Positions 5,404 through 5,504 of a DNA stretch of 5,504 bases are shown here, piece by piece. How positions within the stretch are numbered: position 1 is the first letter of the stretch; each line of letters opens with the position of its first letter. The notes under the pieces were generated by a model. The model was not told the origin of the DNA, did no database searches, and worked only from the letters and a program-made list of their open reading frames with translations. The position numbers were made by a program, and so were the translations under genes. Source of the DNA: Lachnospiraceae bacterium (GTDB lineage Bacteria; Bacillota; Clostridia; Lachnospirales; Lachnospiraceae); the NCBI GenBank assembly GCA_900772685.1, contig CAAGRP010000364.1, positions 1-5,504 of the forward strand. Reading direction: 5' to 3'.

Positions 5404-5504
5404 CCTGGGAGCTGTGCCAGATCTTTGAGGATAGAGGCAACTACGAAAAGATGCAGCATGTGGCGATGAGAGGTATAAAGATAGACCCTCTCTGCGAGGA
5501 AAGC
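5400..5504 (+). pseudogene. BTAD-like helical fragment on the opposite strand, running off the window
   Basis: The plus strand from about 5400 reads without a stop to the window end, coding YPWELCQIFEDRGNYEKMQ, HVAMRGIKIDPLCEES. The pattern (PWE-C, an E--GNYE turn, then a helix ending in IDPLCEE) matches, from memory, the tetratricopeptide-like repeats of the BTAD domain. In whole proteins this lies upstream of the domain encoded at 4978-5400. No start codon or ribosome binding site precedes it: the frame is open only from 5361, in DNA that is coding on the other strand. It is thus a mid-gene piece joined in reverse orientation to the neighbouring fragment. Confidence 0.55.

Noticed and set aside
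1..5504. CRISPR arrays, tRNA or rRNA genes, insertion sequences
   Set aside because: I saw no regularly spaced repeats, no cloverleaf-like or rRNA segments, and no transposase fragments or terminal repeats.

Overview
The window looks like chromosomal DNA from a low-to-moderate-GC anaerobic Firmicute, most plausibly a Lachnospiraceae member (Butyrivibrio/Roseburia-like). This is inferred from strong GGAGG ribosome binding sites, tight gene spacing, a DUF362 ferredoxin-like protein, and fragments resembling the SARP/BTAD-type regulators common in that family. No search could be run, so the taxonomy is an inference.

Layout. Bases 1-208 are non-coding and hold a rho-independent terminator (49-120). 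Next is a two-gene minus-strand operon, read right to left: a GPH-family sugar:cation symporter (1021-2463), then a short-chain dehydrogenase of the KduD/gluconate 5-dehydrogenase type (209-994), 26 bp apart. A 400-bp divergent control region follows (2464-2863). It has a good minus-strand promoter whose -10 box sits inside a perfect 8+8 bp palindrome, plus more copies of the half-site ATTGTCT. To its right, on the plus strand, are an AraC-family regulator with an N-terminal cupin (2864-3769) and, 19 bp downstream, a DUF362 protein with two 4Fe-4S motifs (3789-4913). A bidirectional terminator (4946-4980) separates these from the right edge.

How the genes may work together. The layout is that of a sugar or sugar-acid uptake and catabolism cassette. 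The cupin/AraC protein probably senses an intracellular sugar signal and controls the divergent symporter-dehydrogenase operon through the ATTGTCT sites. The symporter would import a glycoside, pentoside or hexuronide, and the dehydrogenase would interconvert a keto sugar acid and its alcohol. The role of the DUF362 protein is unknown; its tight linkage to the regulator suggests co-transcription.

Right edge. Bases 4978 to about 5400 encode, on the minus strand, the C-terminal part of a BTAD-type regulator with no credible start. Bases from about 5400 to 5504 encode, on the plus strand, what looks like the BTAD helical segment expected earlier in the same kind of protein. Two mid-gene pieces therefore meet head to head near 5390-5403. 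This is either a real inversion or a foldback/assembly chimera, and it is the most anomalous structure in the window.
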